Shown: piece by piece, positions 28,891 to 37,806 of the stretch
Numbering within the stretch: the first letter of the stretch is position 1
Layout: every line of letters starts with the position of its first letter
Assembly (NCBI GenBank): GCA_015852425.1
Contig: JAAAIG010000226.1
Location: forward strand, 8,943-46,748
Origin: Gryganskiella cystojenkinii
Taxonomy: Eukaryota > Mortierellomycota > Mortierellomycetes > Mortierellales > Mortierellaceae
Direction of reading: 5' to 3'
DNA: 37,806 nucleotides
The notes under the pieces: model-generated
The model's database searches: none
Seen by the model: only the letters and a program-made list of their open reading frames with translations
What the model was told of the DNA's origin: nothing
Made by a program: the position numbers and the translations under genes

Positions 28891-30891
28891 TTAGAAGAGA
28901 GCATCACCGAAGGGGAGCTCAGAGGTCTTTCCAAGAACAACGGTGGTGGGCTTGCTGCTCAACAACTTGGCGGCGAACTAAAGGGTTTACCAAAAATAAA
29001 ATAAAAAAAATTGGTTAATAAGCGTCCGTCAAAAAACGTAGACATTTCTCGCCACATCAACAGTCAGTTCAGGTCATGGTCATTACCTTGGAGACATCAG
29101 CGGCATGGACCTTATCGAAGGCGGCAAGGGATTCTGAGACAGAGACCTTCTGTCCCTGAATGGCCTGGGAGGCCAAGAGCTCAGTGGTCGAGGCACGGGA
29201 CTCGTAGCGGGCAGCGGTCTCGAACTTGGCCTGGGCCAAGGCACGCTTGAACTCCTCAGCGGAGACAGACTTGGAGGCAGCCTTCAAGGAGGCAACGGCA
29301 GCCTTGGCAGCCTCAGCGATGTTCTTGTGGTCAGCCTGGGCATAGACACCAAAGAGACCAGCATCAGAGTAACCAAAGTTGAAGGCCGAGATCTGGGCAC
29401 CGTGACCGATCTTGCCAGCAGCGGCAGAGAGAGGGGAGACACCAGCGGTCGACCACTTGACGAAACGGTCTCCTCCGAGAAGGGAACGAAGGACCTGAGC
29501 GGTGTAGAAGTCGGGGGTACCGGCGGCAGCGCCCTGGAAGGCAACGGCGACGTGACCAGCGGGGGTGTTGGCACCGACACGGACATCACCTCCGTAGTAC
29601 TTGGCGGCCTCGGTCTTGGCAGCAGAGCCGGCAGCGACGTGGCTGAAGGCCTCATCGACGAGGCTCTTGAGCTCGGCCTCAGAGACACCGGTGGCAACGA
29701 GGGAGATCTTGTTAGCGACAAAGTTGTCAGCGGCGAACTTCTTCAAGTCCTCGGTCGAGATATCGGCGTAAGGGGCGGCGTAGACAGAGTTTCCGAGACC
29801 GTTGCGGAAGGCAGCGTTGTGGAGGGCCTCGACGACAGCGACTTCGGGGGAGGACTCGGCAAGGGAAGCCTCGGCAGCGACCTCGTTGGCAACAGCGTGG
29901 AACTCGTGATCAGCGAACTTGGTCTGGGCAACGAGATCACCAAAGACCTCGACGAAGTAAGGGCTATATCGCGTTATCAGATTATATAATGCAGTTGTTA
30001 GTCCATAGTTCCAGTTTTACTTTCGAGATAACAAAAAGTGTACGTCGGATGGATCGAAAAATGCTGAATCGAGTCGCGTTTCATGAACGGTTTTACTTAC
30101 ACATCCTCCTTCAAGCACTCGGCGGTGAAGGTGACAGACTCGCGTCCAAGGTTGGAGGTAAGGACACCTCCGACGAGCTCAGTCTCACGAGCAATGCGGA
30201 AAGCGGAACGCTTGCCGTTGTTCTATTGAATGAAACAGAGGCCAATTGCATCGTCAGCATTTGATATCCGCGTTGCAGAGATCGTGTACACCTGAGAACG
30301 CAAAAAAAAAATGTTTGATCCAAATACTCCAGAAGTCGATTGATTGCTGGGGGATTGGTTCCGATATATCAGTCACTATGCCGGTCCAAACTCCAGGGCT
30401 GTTTCGTGTCGCCATCAGCGCCAAAACGAAATCGCTGACTTTTCCAGCGTGCGGTTTCAATTGGAGTTCAAGGAGGTTAAGAGCGACCACTCGAGTCAGA
30501 TGCTGTCAAAGCGTGAAGTACACGCTCCCGCCTTGGTATTTCCGATATCTATCCCTGACATCTTTATCCTTGATATATCTCCGGCTCCATGCTTTTCGTT
30601 GTCATTCGGATTGTTCCTGTTTATACAAATTCCTGCGGATCTATAATCAAAGGAGGAGGCTCGTACCTTGAAGCCAAAGTTCTTGACGAAGTGGGCGATA
30701 CCGGCCTTGTCCTTGGGCTCAAAGCGGGAACCAGCGTTGATGACCAAAGAGACAGAGGCAGTGGGGGAGGACTCGTCCAAAGCGGCGATCTTGATGCCGT
30801 TGTTGGTCTTGGCGACGGCGGTGGCGTAACCGGCCTTGAGGACGGTAGGGACCAAGTTCAAGGTCTTGCGAGCGGAGGAAACAGCCAACAT
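28891..30891 (-). CDS. QCR2: Ubiquinol-cytochrome c reductase core protein 2
   Basis: Core protein 2 supports complex III in the inner mitochondrial membrane. It belongs to the M16 peptidase family without peptidase activity. Exons are 30891-30667, 30222-30101, 29963-29087 and 28977-28891, giving 436 aa with consistent phases. The N-terminus (MLAVSSARKTLNLVPTVLKA) is a basic mitochondrial targeting sequence. The processing-peptidase zinc motif HxxEH is absent (IAHFVKNFGF). Core fold landmarks are SVSLVINAGSRFEPKDKAGI, a second homologous half from about KYYGGDVRVG, and a C-terminal LPFGDAL end. Codon use is strongly biased, as in abundant proteins. It is head to head with SCO1. Confidence 0.93.
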
Positions 30892-31739
30892 GATTCTAAT
30901 GAAAACATTCGGAGAGGGAATAAGAAAAAAAAAACGTAAATGGATGCCCTTTTGAGAAGAGAAAAGAGGTAAAAGCGCTGCTTTGGCTCATTTGATCCGC
31001 GATGTCCGAAGCAAGGTGCGTGTGAGGGGTACGGGAGAGTTGTCGATCCGTGAATGATGGTGGTGTTTGTGTAGTTGGGCAGTGATCGTGACAACGAAGC
31101 AAATTGTTGATGGTGAGAAAGGGGGATTGAATCCAAGTGTATTTAACCAGACTGCATGGTTCTCGGAAGTTGACGTGGTGTGATTATGCTGTTACGAGAA
31201 TGTTGGTTGGAATCCGTCCCTGAGGGTATATCGATAGGTGATGAACTTTGATGAATCCAAATGTGCTGGATAACCTGAAAAGAGTCGAGAGTTGATGAAA
31301 GTAGACTCGGACAAAGTGCGTTCAGGAGGTTACAATGGTATTTACCGATTATGACGAGGAGGGGGGAGAAGGATGAAGAATGAAGGATGATGAATTTCTT
31401 TGTCCAAGAAAAAAAGATCTAATCGAAAATCAAATTTCAAACAAATCCCGAAGTCCGATTGTGTTCCCCTCCCGTCCGACTGTCCCTCCTCTCCGCTCCT
31501 GCAAAAAAAGACCAGAGAGACGGAGGACCTGTCCGCGGCGTAAGACTTGCGATAAAATCAGTCGTAATAAAAATCCATGACGTCGATCACTTTCAGAAAG
31601 TCACATGACTTTCTTTCTCGAATTTGGTGGCGCCGAATTGCCTTTTGGGAGATACCCGATCAGCGAAACGTCAACCCCTTTGCCTTGTCATTCATTCCGA
31701 CAGCTGTTCCCTTCCCTTCTTCGCATTCAAACACACACC
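30892..31739. promoter_or_regulatory. Shared upstream region of QCR2 and SCO1
   Basis: These 848 bp lie between two divergent mitochondrial respiratory genes. I find no clear CCAAT (Hap complex) box. There are repeated AATCCAA-type strings (GAATCCAAGTG near 31130, GAATCCAAATG near 31253) and purine-rich stretches. Co-regulation is inference from arrangement. Confidence 0.4.
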
Positions 31740-33188
31740 ATGCTGCGATCACTAATCCGACTCAATGGTACTTGAAAAAAGGAATTCATACTCGACATGA
31801 AAGAAAAACAAACGCGGGAGGTTCTACCGAAGCCTTTACTCATTCTCCTACTTCTTCTTTATAGTCCAAAGGCCCTCAGGTGCTGCCTGGGCTAACCCTG
31901 CCAGAGCCAGCTTTGTCTCGCGACCCTTGACACCTCTTCGTTCCCAATTCAACAGGAACTGCACCCGATTTTATAGCGACAAGGCCGATGGTGCCCGTGC
32001 ACAAAGTACAAACGCCGCTGGTGTACGTTCGAACAGAAGTAGACTGGCGACCGCCCCAAAGCTCTTGCTTGCTCGCGACAGTGCTAAAGAAAGCGCAATG
32101 ACTAATTTTAAAACTAACCCGTCATTTCCTTTTTTTTGGCTGCTCCTGGTTATAGGCACTGAACTGGAAGACTTTGGCTGTCTTTGGTGCCACCGGTGCT
32201 GGTTTGTTGTACTATTTCCGTCTCGAGAAGCAAAGAGTCGAGGCTGCACGAGGTATCAAAGGATTTTCTTTGGGGCAGGAACGTATGTCTACAGGAGTGT
32301 GATCACCGACTCTAACATATAGCCACCAACTTTTACTATGATCGTTTATTTAAATAGAGGAGGAGGCTAAACAAGCCAAGGCCAACATGACCTATGGAAA
32401 GCCCAAGATCGGAGGGCCTTTCTCTTTGATTGATCACAACGGAGTCAGGACTACGAACCAGGATTTCAAGGGACGATACATGTTGATTTATTTCGGATTC
32501 ACCAACTGTCCAGATATCTGTCCCGAGGAATTGGACAAGATGGCCGAGGTTTTGGATGCCGTCAGTAAGTATCTCTCTCTGGCGACTTTACATCATAAAC
32601 TTGAGCCGCTCAAATATTCAGAATGGTGTAAACAGTAGCGCTAACAAAAGACATTATCACAAACCTGTCTAGGCGCTGACCCCGAGATCGGTAACGTCAT
32701 CACACCCATCTTTATCACTTGCGACCCTCACCGCGATACCGTTTCTGAGATCAACGAATACGTGAAAGGTAACAAAATACCAGCCTTCTGTTCTTTTGGA
32801 TGTGAGCCATAATGCCATTGTTGTCCTGCACAACCTGCAAACCAAATATTCATCTCCCACAATCATTATTCATTCCCCATTTTCAGACTTCCACAAGGAC
32901 CTGATCGGATTGACAGGCACTTTCGAGGAGATCGCCAGAGTCGCCAAATCTTATCGTGTCTACTTCTCAAAGCCCCCCAAGCTGGCAGCTGGCGAGGATT
33001 ACTTGGTCGACCACTCCATCTTTTTCTACTTGATGTCACCCGAGGGCGAATTTGTGGATTGTTATGCAAAGGATCACACAGCCGAGTTTGTCTCTCAGAG
33101 TGTCAAGGATCATATCGCGGCTTACAAGGAGAAGGGCGGCAAGATTGCAGCAGCGTTGCCCGTTCGTGCTTCACTGCAGAAGCAGTAG
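31740..33188 (+). CDS. SCO1: Cytochrome c oxidase copper chaperone SCO1
   Basis: Sco1 delivers copper to the CuA site of Cox2 in the intermembrane space. Exons are 31740-31767, 31865-32022, 32156-32252, 32358-32564, 32673-32768 and 32887-33188, giving 295 aa. The N-terminus is a basic mitochondrial presequence (MLRSLIRLN, then FNRNCTRFYSDK). A membrane segment follows (LAVFGATGAGLLYYF, exon 3), then a thioredoxin-like domain with GPFSLIDHNG, the copper-binding CPDIC (residues 145-149) and the third ligand His238 in YLVDHSIFFYL. All key residues are present. Six exons make this the most intron-rich gene here. The final exon ends in a Lys/Ala-rich tail. Confidence 0.95.
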
Positions 33189-33489
33189 AAAGGATACCAT
33201 AGCTTTTTTATTTTCATATCCCAAAATACACATGACATTCATCAACTCATATTACAAACAAAAGACATGTTCTGGGGAAGGGTGCGTACTTTATAAGTTT
33301 TCTAAAGGGAAAAAGAAGGGGGGGGGGATAAAAAGACAATCCAAAATGGAGGGAAGAAATAGCAGCGAGGAAACAGAGAGGGGACGATGGGATACTATAC
33401 ATAATACGTTTCTGTGTGGGGGTTTCTATGACTCTAAGAAATCTATATTGTTTTTTTTGAAAGGTTTTGATCTTTTTGGTTGTTTTGGT
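33189..33489. other. Convergent 3' flanks of SCO1 and the SAP gene
   Basis: A 301-bp spacer with a G-run near 33318-33327 separates converging stops. I see no gene here. Confidence 0.45.
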
Positions 33490-36400
33490 TCACCATTGGA
33501 ACCCATCTTTGTTATGCGCGCCATCCGCTTGTGAACCCAACAAGATCATATCCAGGTCATCTTGGGAGATTGGTGGGTGGTTCATCATACTATCGTTCGC
33601 GAAATCAAAATCAAACATGTTTTGTTGTTGCTGCTGCTGCTGCTGTTGCTGTTGCTGTTGTTCCTCAATCGCGGCTGATGTGGCGGACGGCTGTTGCATC
33701 AATTGGGACATGGCTTGTTGGAACGAGGGTTGTTGCTGAGCATGATGGTCCATAGGATGACTAGTCACGGCAGTAGGCGACAACTCCAAAAATTCTACAA
33801 AATAATAATAAAAAAAGTAGAGGCATAATAGATGATTCATTAGCTCGTCGGTTGACAGTTCAGACAAAGACGATTATGTTTAGGATAAAAGTCAACAAAA
33901 AGCAAGCCTTACCATCTTCGACTTGCTTGATATCGGCGCTGCTGGCCCGGTGAGGGACACAGGCGTCATCAAACATCAATCCATCAACTTCCGAATACAC
34001 AGCTAGTTGACTCAACGGGCTCTGTTGATGACCATTATATCGACTCGAGGTCACAGAGCCGAACGAGGGTGTCGGTGAAGCCGATCCGGTCGGTTGCATC
34101 GGTGACTGTATAGGGAAGAGTCCATCGTTACTGTTGATTCCAGGACCCTGGTTTATCAACTGCTTGTACGTGGCTTCCTCGGAGACTTCGTTCATATCTT
34201 GATCCATGCTCTCAGTAACCCCGTCTCCCGTAGGACTCGACTCTGGGCTTTGGCTGTGGCGAAGATTGCTTCCAGTGGGGCTCGTCTGTGATGTTGGCGA
34301 GGACTTTCTGCTGTTGCTGCCGCCACCGTTTGTAGGTGCTGTACCATTGGGTTGCTGTTGACGGTGGATTGGATGAACTGGGTTTTGGTGGAAGGTACCG
34401 TCGGACGAGATGAACGAAGATCCAAGCAGCGAAGACATGCGAGGAGAACCCACGGGGAACATGCTCGTGTCGCGAGATCCACTGCCGGGGAGAGCGATAT
34501 TCCGAGGAAGACTGCTAGCCTGTGCACTGCCGTTGCTCTGAGTCGGTCCCGAGGGAATGTTCATGCCGCCCATGTTACTGTGCGATGCGAAAGAAGGAGA
34601 GTGAGCTCCAATACCAATACCGGGTGACCCCATGGGACCATAAGGTGTGTACCGCACATTATTTGATGGCGAAGACGAGAGTGGTGCGTTCACAGGGGGT
34701 GATCCGATGTGCATGTTGCCCATGGATCGGTGTAGGGTATTCGACGGGGAACCGATCGGCATAGGCGCTGAGGTAGCCACACTTGTACGATTAGCAGAAT
34801 TACGGTTGGCACGGATGATATCAATCTCGGCTTGGAGACGCTTGATCAGATCGGCCTTCTTGCCTCCACCATGTTTGCCACGCTGTCTCAACATCTCCTT
34901 CAGCTCGGCGACGGTGACATCCTCAAAATCGACACGCTCCATCGCATCATCCAGAGATTTTTGCTGCTCCTCTGTACGAGTCGAGGAGGAAGCGTTTCGG
35001 GGGATCATACGACCGATCTGGACAGGTGCCGGAGACGAAGCCGAGGTCGAGAGTAGGGCGGGACTACCCAGAGGCATTCCATCTGATCCCGGGGTAACAT
35101 TGGAAGGCAGGACGAATCTCTTGGCTTGAGCGTCCAATCCAAGGTTTGGGGGAATAAGCGACTTTGTCGTGGTTTGGGCGAGGATAGGTCGTGGAGCCAG
35201 TGATGACTGCTCAGAGGCTGAGGTCCGTCTCTGAGTGTTCAGAGCTGCAGTCGAGGCAGCAGCAGCCGCGGCTCTACGCTCAGCCAAGGTCATGGCTGGT
35301 GTATTCTCGCCTTGAAGAGTTCCAGTAGTGGAACCCTCAGGAACTACGCCCATAGTTGGGTTGAAGGATTGAGGTTCCGGAGACTGAGCCTCAGCAGAAA
35401 GAGATCGTGGTGGAGACTTTTTCTTTTTGATAGGAGGCGTCTTGGGTCCGTTGCCAAGACCGGGGCTGACGATACCTTGCTGGAGATGGAATTGATGAAG
35501 AGCAGCCTCGGCCTTGAGGTCGAGAGAGCCTCGACCGGCGTTCTTGGGAAGACTTCCAAAGAGGGCTTTGATACCGCCTTGAGAGACTCTGGGGGTAGCT
35601 GTTGAGGGACGAGGTCTGGACTTGATCTTGGAGGATCCACCGGGAGACTGGGCAGGACCAGGCGAGGCAGCTCTCGAGGTAAAGTAGTCGTCTCCGCCAT
35701 AGTTTCCTGGAGAAAGTGGGGAGGCGGCCGGAGAATGTCCAGAAGGGAACTGACCGAGTCCCGAGACGAATTGCTGCTGTTGCAAATGCATGTTGAACTG
35801 AGGCGAGGACGAATAAGGCATACCGGGAGCTGGACTCTGAGGAAGCTGGGTCTGACTGGCGAGTTCGAGTTGCATCCTCAGTTGTTGTTGTTGTTGCAAT
35901 TGATAGAGTTGTTGTTGCTGTCGAAGGTGAATCTGATGTTGTAATGATTCCCCGGGGACCTCACGCTTCTGTTGACGTTCGGCACGTTCCATAAAGGATG
36001 AGGGGTTGGGCATACTGAAGTGGTTACGATTGCTGGACCCCCAGTTCTCCTCGTTCACATCTGCCTGGAGGAGTTGCTCCATATCGGCCTCGGTCGAGTG
36101 ATCGCCAAAGGTCTCTGTGGCCAGGAAAGTGGTCCAGTCATTTGAGGTCATGTCGTTGAGGGCATCCTTGTGACCTGGGTGAAAGGGTATCCCTGCAACC
36201 AGGGCAGCCGTCAGAATCGCGCCATTATTGGCGGGAACGGAGGACGAGAGTGGCAGCTGTTGTTGAAACGACGAATCGAAATGATTTCTCTGTTGTTGCT
36301 GTTGCTGCAGTTGTTGTTGAATCTGTTGTTGAACAGCATATTGTTGTTGCTGTTGTTGATGAAGTTGTTGTTGTTGTTGTTGGTTATGCCGCTGTAGTTG

Positions 36401-36499
36401 TTCTTGTTGTTGCTGTCGTTGATTTTGATCCAACTGTTCCGCGGTCAAGGCCTGGGTTAGCAGGCTGCTGCTGTTGAGGCTCTGTGGTGGGAAATTCAT
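33490..36499 (-). CDS. Glutamine-rich SAP-domain protein
   Basis: Exons are 36499-33913 and 33794-33490 (phase-1 join), giving 963 aa. The N-terminal about 90 residues and the region around residues 180-240 are poly-Gln rich, and another Gln run lies near the C-terminus (33618-33665). A SAP motif (TVAELKEMLRQRGKHGGGKK and ADLIKRLQAEI) at about 523-557 suggests DNA or chromatin binding in the nucleus. Long Ser/Pro/Gly-rich linkers contain many SP sites (possible kinase targets). The C-terminal ISQDDLDMILLGSQ is an acidic-hydrophobic segment like an activation motif. It could be a transcription co-activator, comparable in layout to Q-rich SAP proteins elsewhere. No orthologue is certain. Confidence 0.85.
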
Positions 36500-37806
36500 C
36501 TCTTTATGAATGGTGGACGGAGAGAGCGGAGAGCAGAAAGAAACAGAGAGTGAAAGAGACGGAGCTTGAGGTTGTTACACGAGAGCCGATTGAGGATCTA
36601 TTTAGAAGGGAAAAAAAGAAATGAAAAAGGGTTTCTTGGTTTGTTTTTTTTTCTGGCTATTTTTTTCCTTAGCGTCTACTGCAGTCGGGTCTGTGCTTCC
36701 ATGCATTTTCCATGCCCCGGGTCATCGTGACACACATAGAACAAACAAGAAAAAAAAAAGTCGAAAGCGGAGAGATATGAATGCATTGAAGGTAAAGATT
36801 TTGTCGGGGGGATGGAGGGTGATGGTGCTGAGCTGGAACTTCCGACAAAGAGATTCGTGTTTTTTTACGAGACAGGCGGGGGAAGGAGAAGAGATAAAGG
36901 CAGCAGGCCTAAAGACGAAGCAAAAATCGGCAAGAAGGCGAGAGGCTGGCGAGGGCAAAGGGCACGGTGGCGGTGGAGCGGAAGGGGGGGAACTGTGCGC
37001 TATTATTCTATACATCATTGATTGAGGCGACACCTCGGGGAAATCACATATACTTACGTCTTGATCTGGCCGAGGAAGGAGTGAGACTGAAAGAGGGAAG
37101 AAGAACAAGAAGGGAAGAGAAAAAAGGCTCTCTATTTCTTTTTTTTTTTTGTGATCTTGTGAGAGGTGGCTCCTGCGCAAAAAACTAGATCCCGGGGGAG
37201 TGCAGACAAAACCGGGGCCGGAGGAAAGGATGTACGTAGTTGAAAAAAAGAGAGAAAGAGAGAAGGAATAGGAAAAGAAACAAAGTGGGGCTCAGAGTCG
37301 TGATGGGGACTGAAAACCCTGATCTGTGAATCTGTAATGTCTACCGGGAGATGACCGTAATCTGAAGTAATGTCAAAAAAAAAATTTGTTGAATCGGTGG
37401 GGGGGAATTAAAACATGGGGGCGCCGAGGGAAAAGTAATTTGAAGGTCGATCGAGAAGAGTTTCTGTGTAGGTGATGAGCAAAGGGGAGAAAAGGAAGAA
37501 AGAAAAGGGTAATGAAAGGGAGAGACGAAGGAAGGAAGGAAGGAAGGAAGAATGGAAGGAGGGAAGAAGGAATGGAAGCTGAGGATGAGACAGCTTTGTG
37601 CTCAGATGGAAGAAGGATCTTTGAATTTTTTTCTTTTTCTTTGTCAAGGTCGTTTCGTGCCTCTGTCGGCTTCTTCTTTTGCCAGCCTTGTCTTTGGAGT
37701 GAGGGTGGAGAGTAGAGAAAAAGGAAGGTTGTTGATGAGAAGGGATGAATGGAGCAATGAGAACAAGTTGATCTCTTTGTTCTCTTTCCACGTTTCCTCT
37801 CCGAAA
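36500..37806. other. Upstream region of the SAP gene, purine/pyrimidine-biased
   Basis: These 1307 bp have no convincing gene. Purine-rich + strand stretches (36870-37130, 37240-37290, 37480-37580) include a short GGAA microsatellite near 37529-37550 and poly-A/T runs. It may contain the 5' UTR and promoter of the SAP gene; open frames here are low-complexity shadows. Confidence 0.45.

Noticed and set aside
29327..29989. Plus-strand open frame (220 codons) over QCR2
   Set aside because: It is antisense to QCR2 exon 3, for the same codon-bias reason.
36621..37188. Several open frames upstream of the SAP gene
   Set aside because: They are purine-tract shadows (Arg/Glu/Gly or Phe/Leu/Ser-rich) without domain or splice support.
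1..37806. tRNA, rRNA or CRISPR arrays
   Set aside because: I saw no convincing tRNA T-loop/acceptor pattern, no rRNA-like conserved block, and no regularly spaced identical repeats. A tRNA scan could still find one I missed.

Overview
The window looks like nuclear DNA from an early-diverging filamentous fungus, most likely Mortierellomycota (Mortierella and relatives). The reasons are compact genes with several short GT-AG introns, ordinary eukaryotic housekeeping genes, a Crinkler-type protein, and remnants of a chromodomain Ty3/gypsy retroelement and a FAR1/MULE-like element. The taxonomic placement is inference from gene style and family content, not a database result. Exon boundaries were placed by hand from GT/AG sites, reading phase and family continuity.

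There are 12 gene models I consider solid: (1) a homeodomain transcription factor of the Hoy1/Phx1/Htf1 kind, + strand, running off the left edge; (2) a C2-domain phosphatidylserine decarboxylase (Psd2 type), - strand, 8362-12485; (3) the 60S assembly factor RLP24, -, 13219-14104; (4) a three-finger C2H2 factor, +, 14459-16429; (5) eIF3 subunit d, +, 16722-18916; (6) the mitochondrial import co-chaperone PAM18/TIM14, -, 19299-19868; (7) a Crinkler-header/P-loop/nuclease-like protein, +, 20184-23158; (8) ribosomal protein L5 (uL18), +, 24833-26462; (9) an F-box protein, -, 26819-28501; (10) complex III core protein 2 (QCR2), -, 28891-30891; (11) the cytochrome oxidase copper chaperone SCO1, +, 31740-33188; (12) a glutamine-rich SAP-domain protein, -, 33490-36499.

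Two accessory islands interrupt this housekeeping landscape. Island A (about 3.2-8.1 kb) holds a frameshifted FAR1/MULE-like fragment, coding-like remnants on both strands, a 175-bp tandem duplication, and a PD-(D/E)XK nuclease-like gene whose 5' part is broken by a roughly 160-bp minisatellite flanked by a 6-bp direct repeat. Island B (about 20.2-24.6 kb) holds the Crinkler-type gene, the 3' end of a Ty3/gypsy element (chromodomain plus candidate LTR) directly behind it, and a truncated unrecognised gene cut off at the retroelement's edge.

Gene arrangement: translation and ribosome genes (RLP24, eIF3d, RPL5) and mitochondrial genes (PAM18, QCR2, SCO1) dominate. QCR2 and SCO1 stand head to head over an 848-bp shared upstream region, a plausible co-regulated respiratory pair. 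PAM18 and RPL5 both appear to have an intron directly after the ATG. The best candidates for something new are the Crinkler-type protein with its altered nuclease motif and the minisatellite-interrupted PD-(D/E)XK gene.
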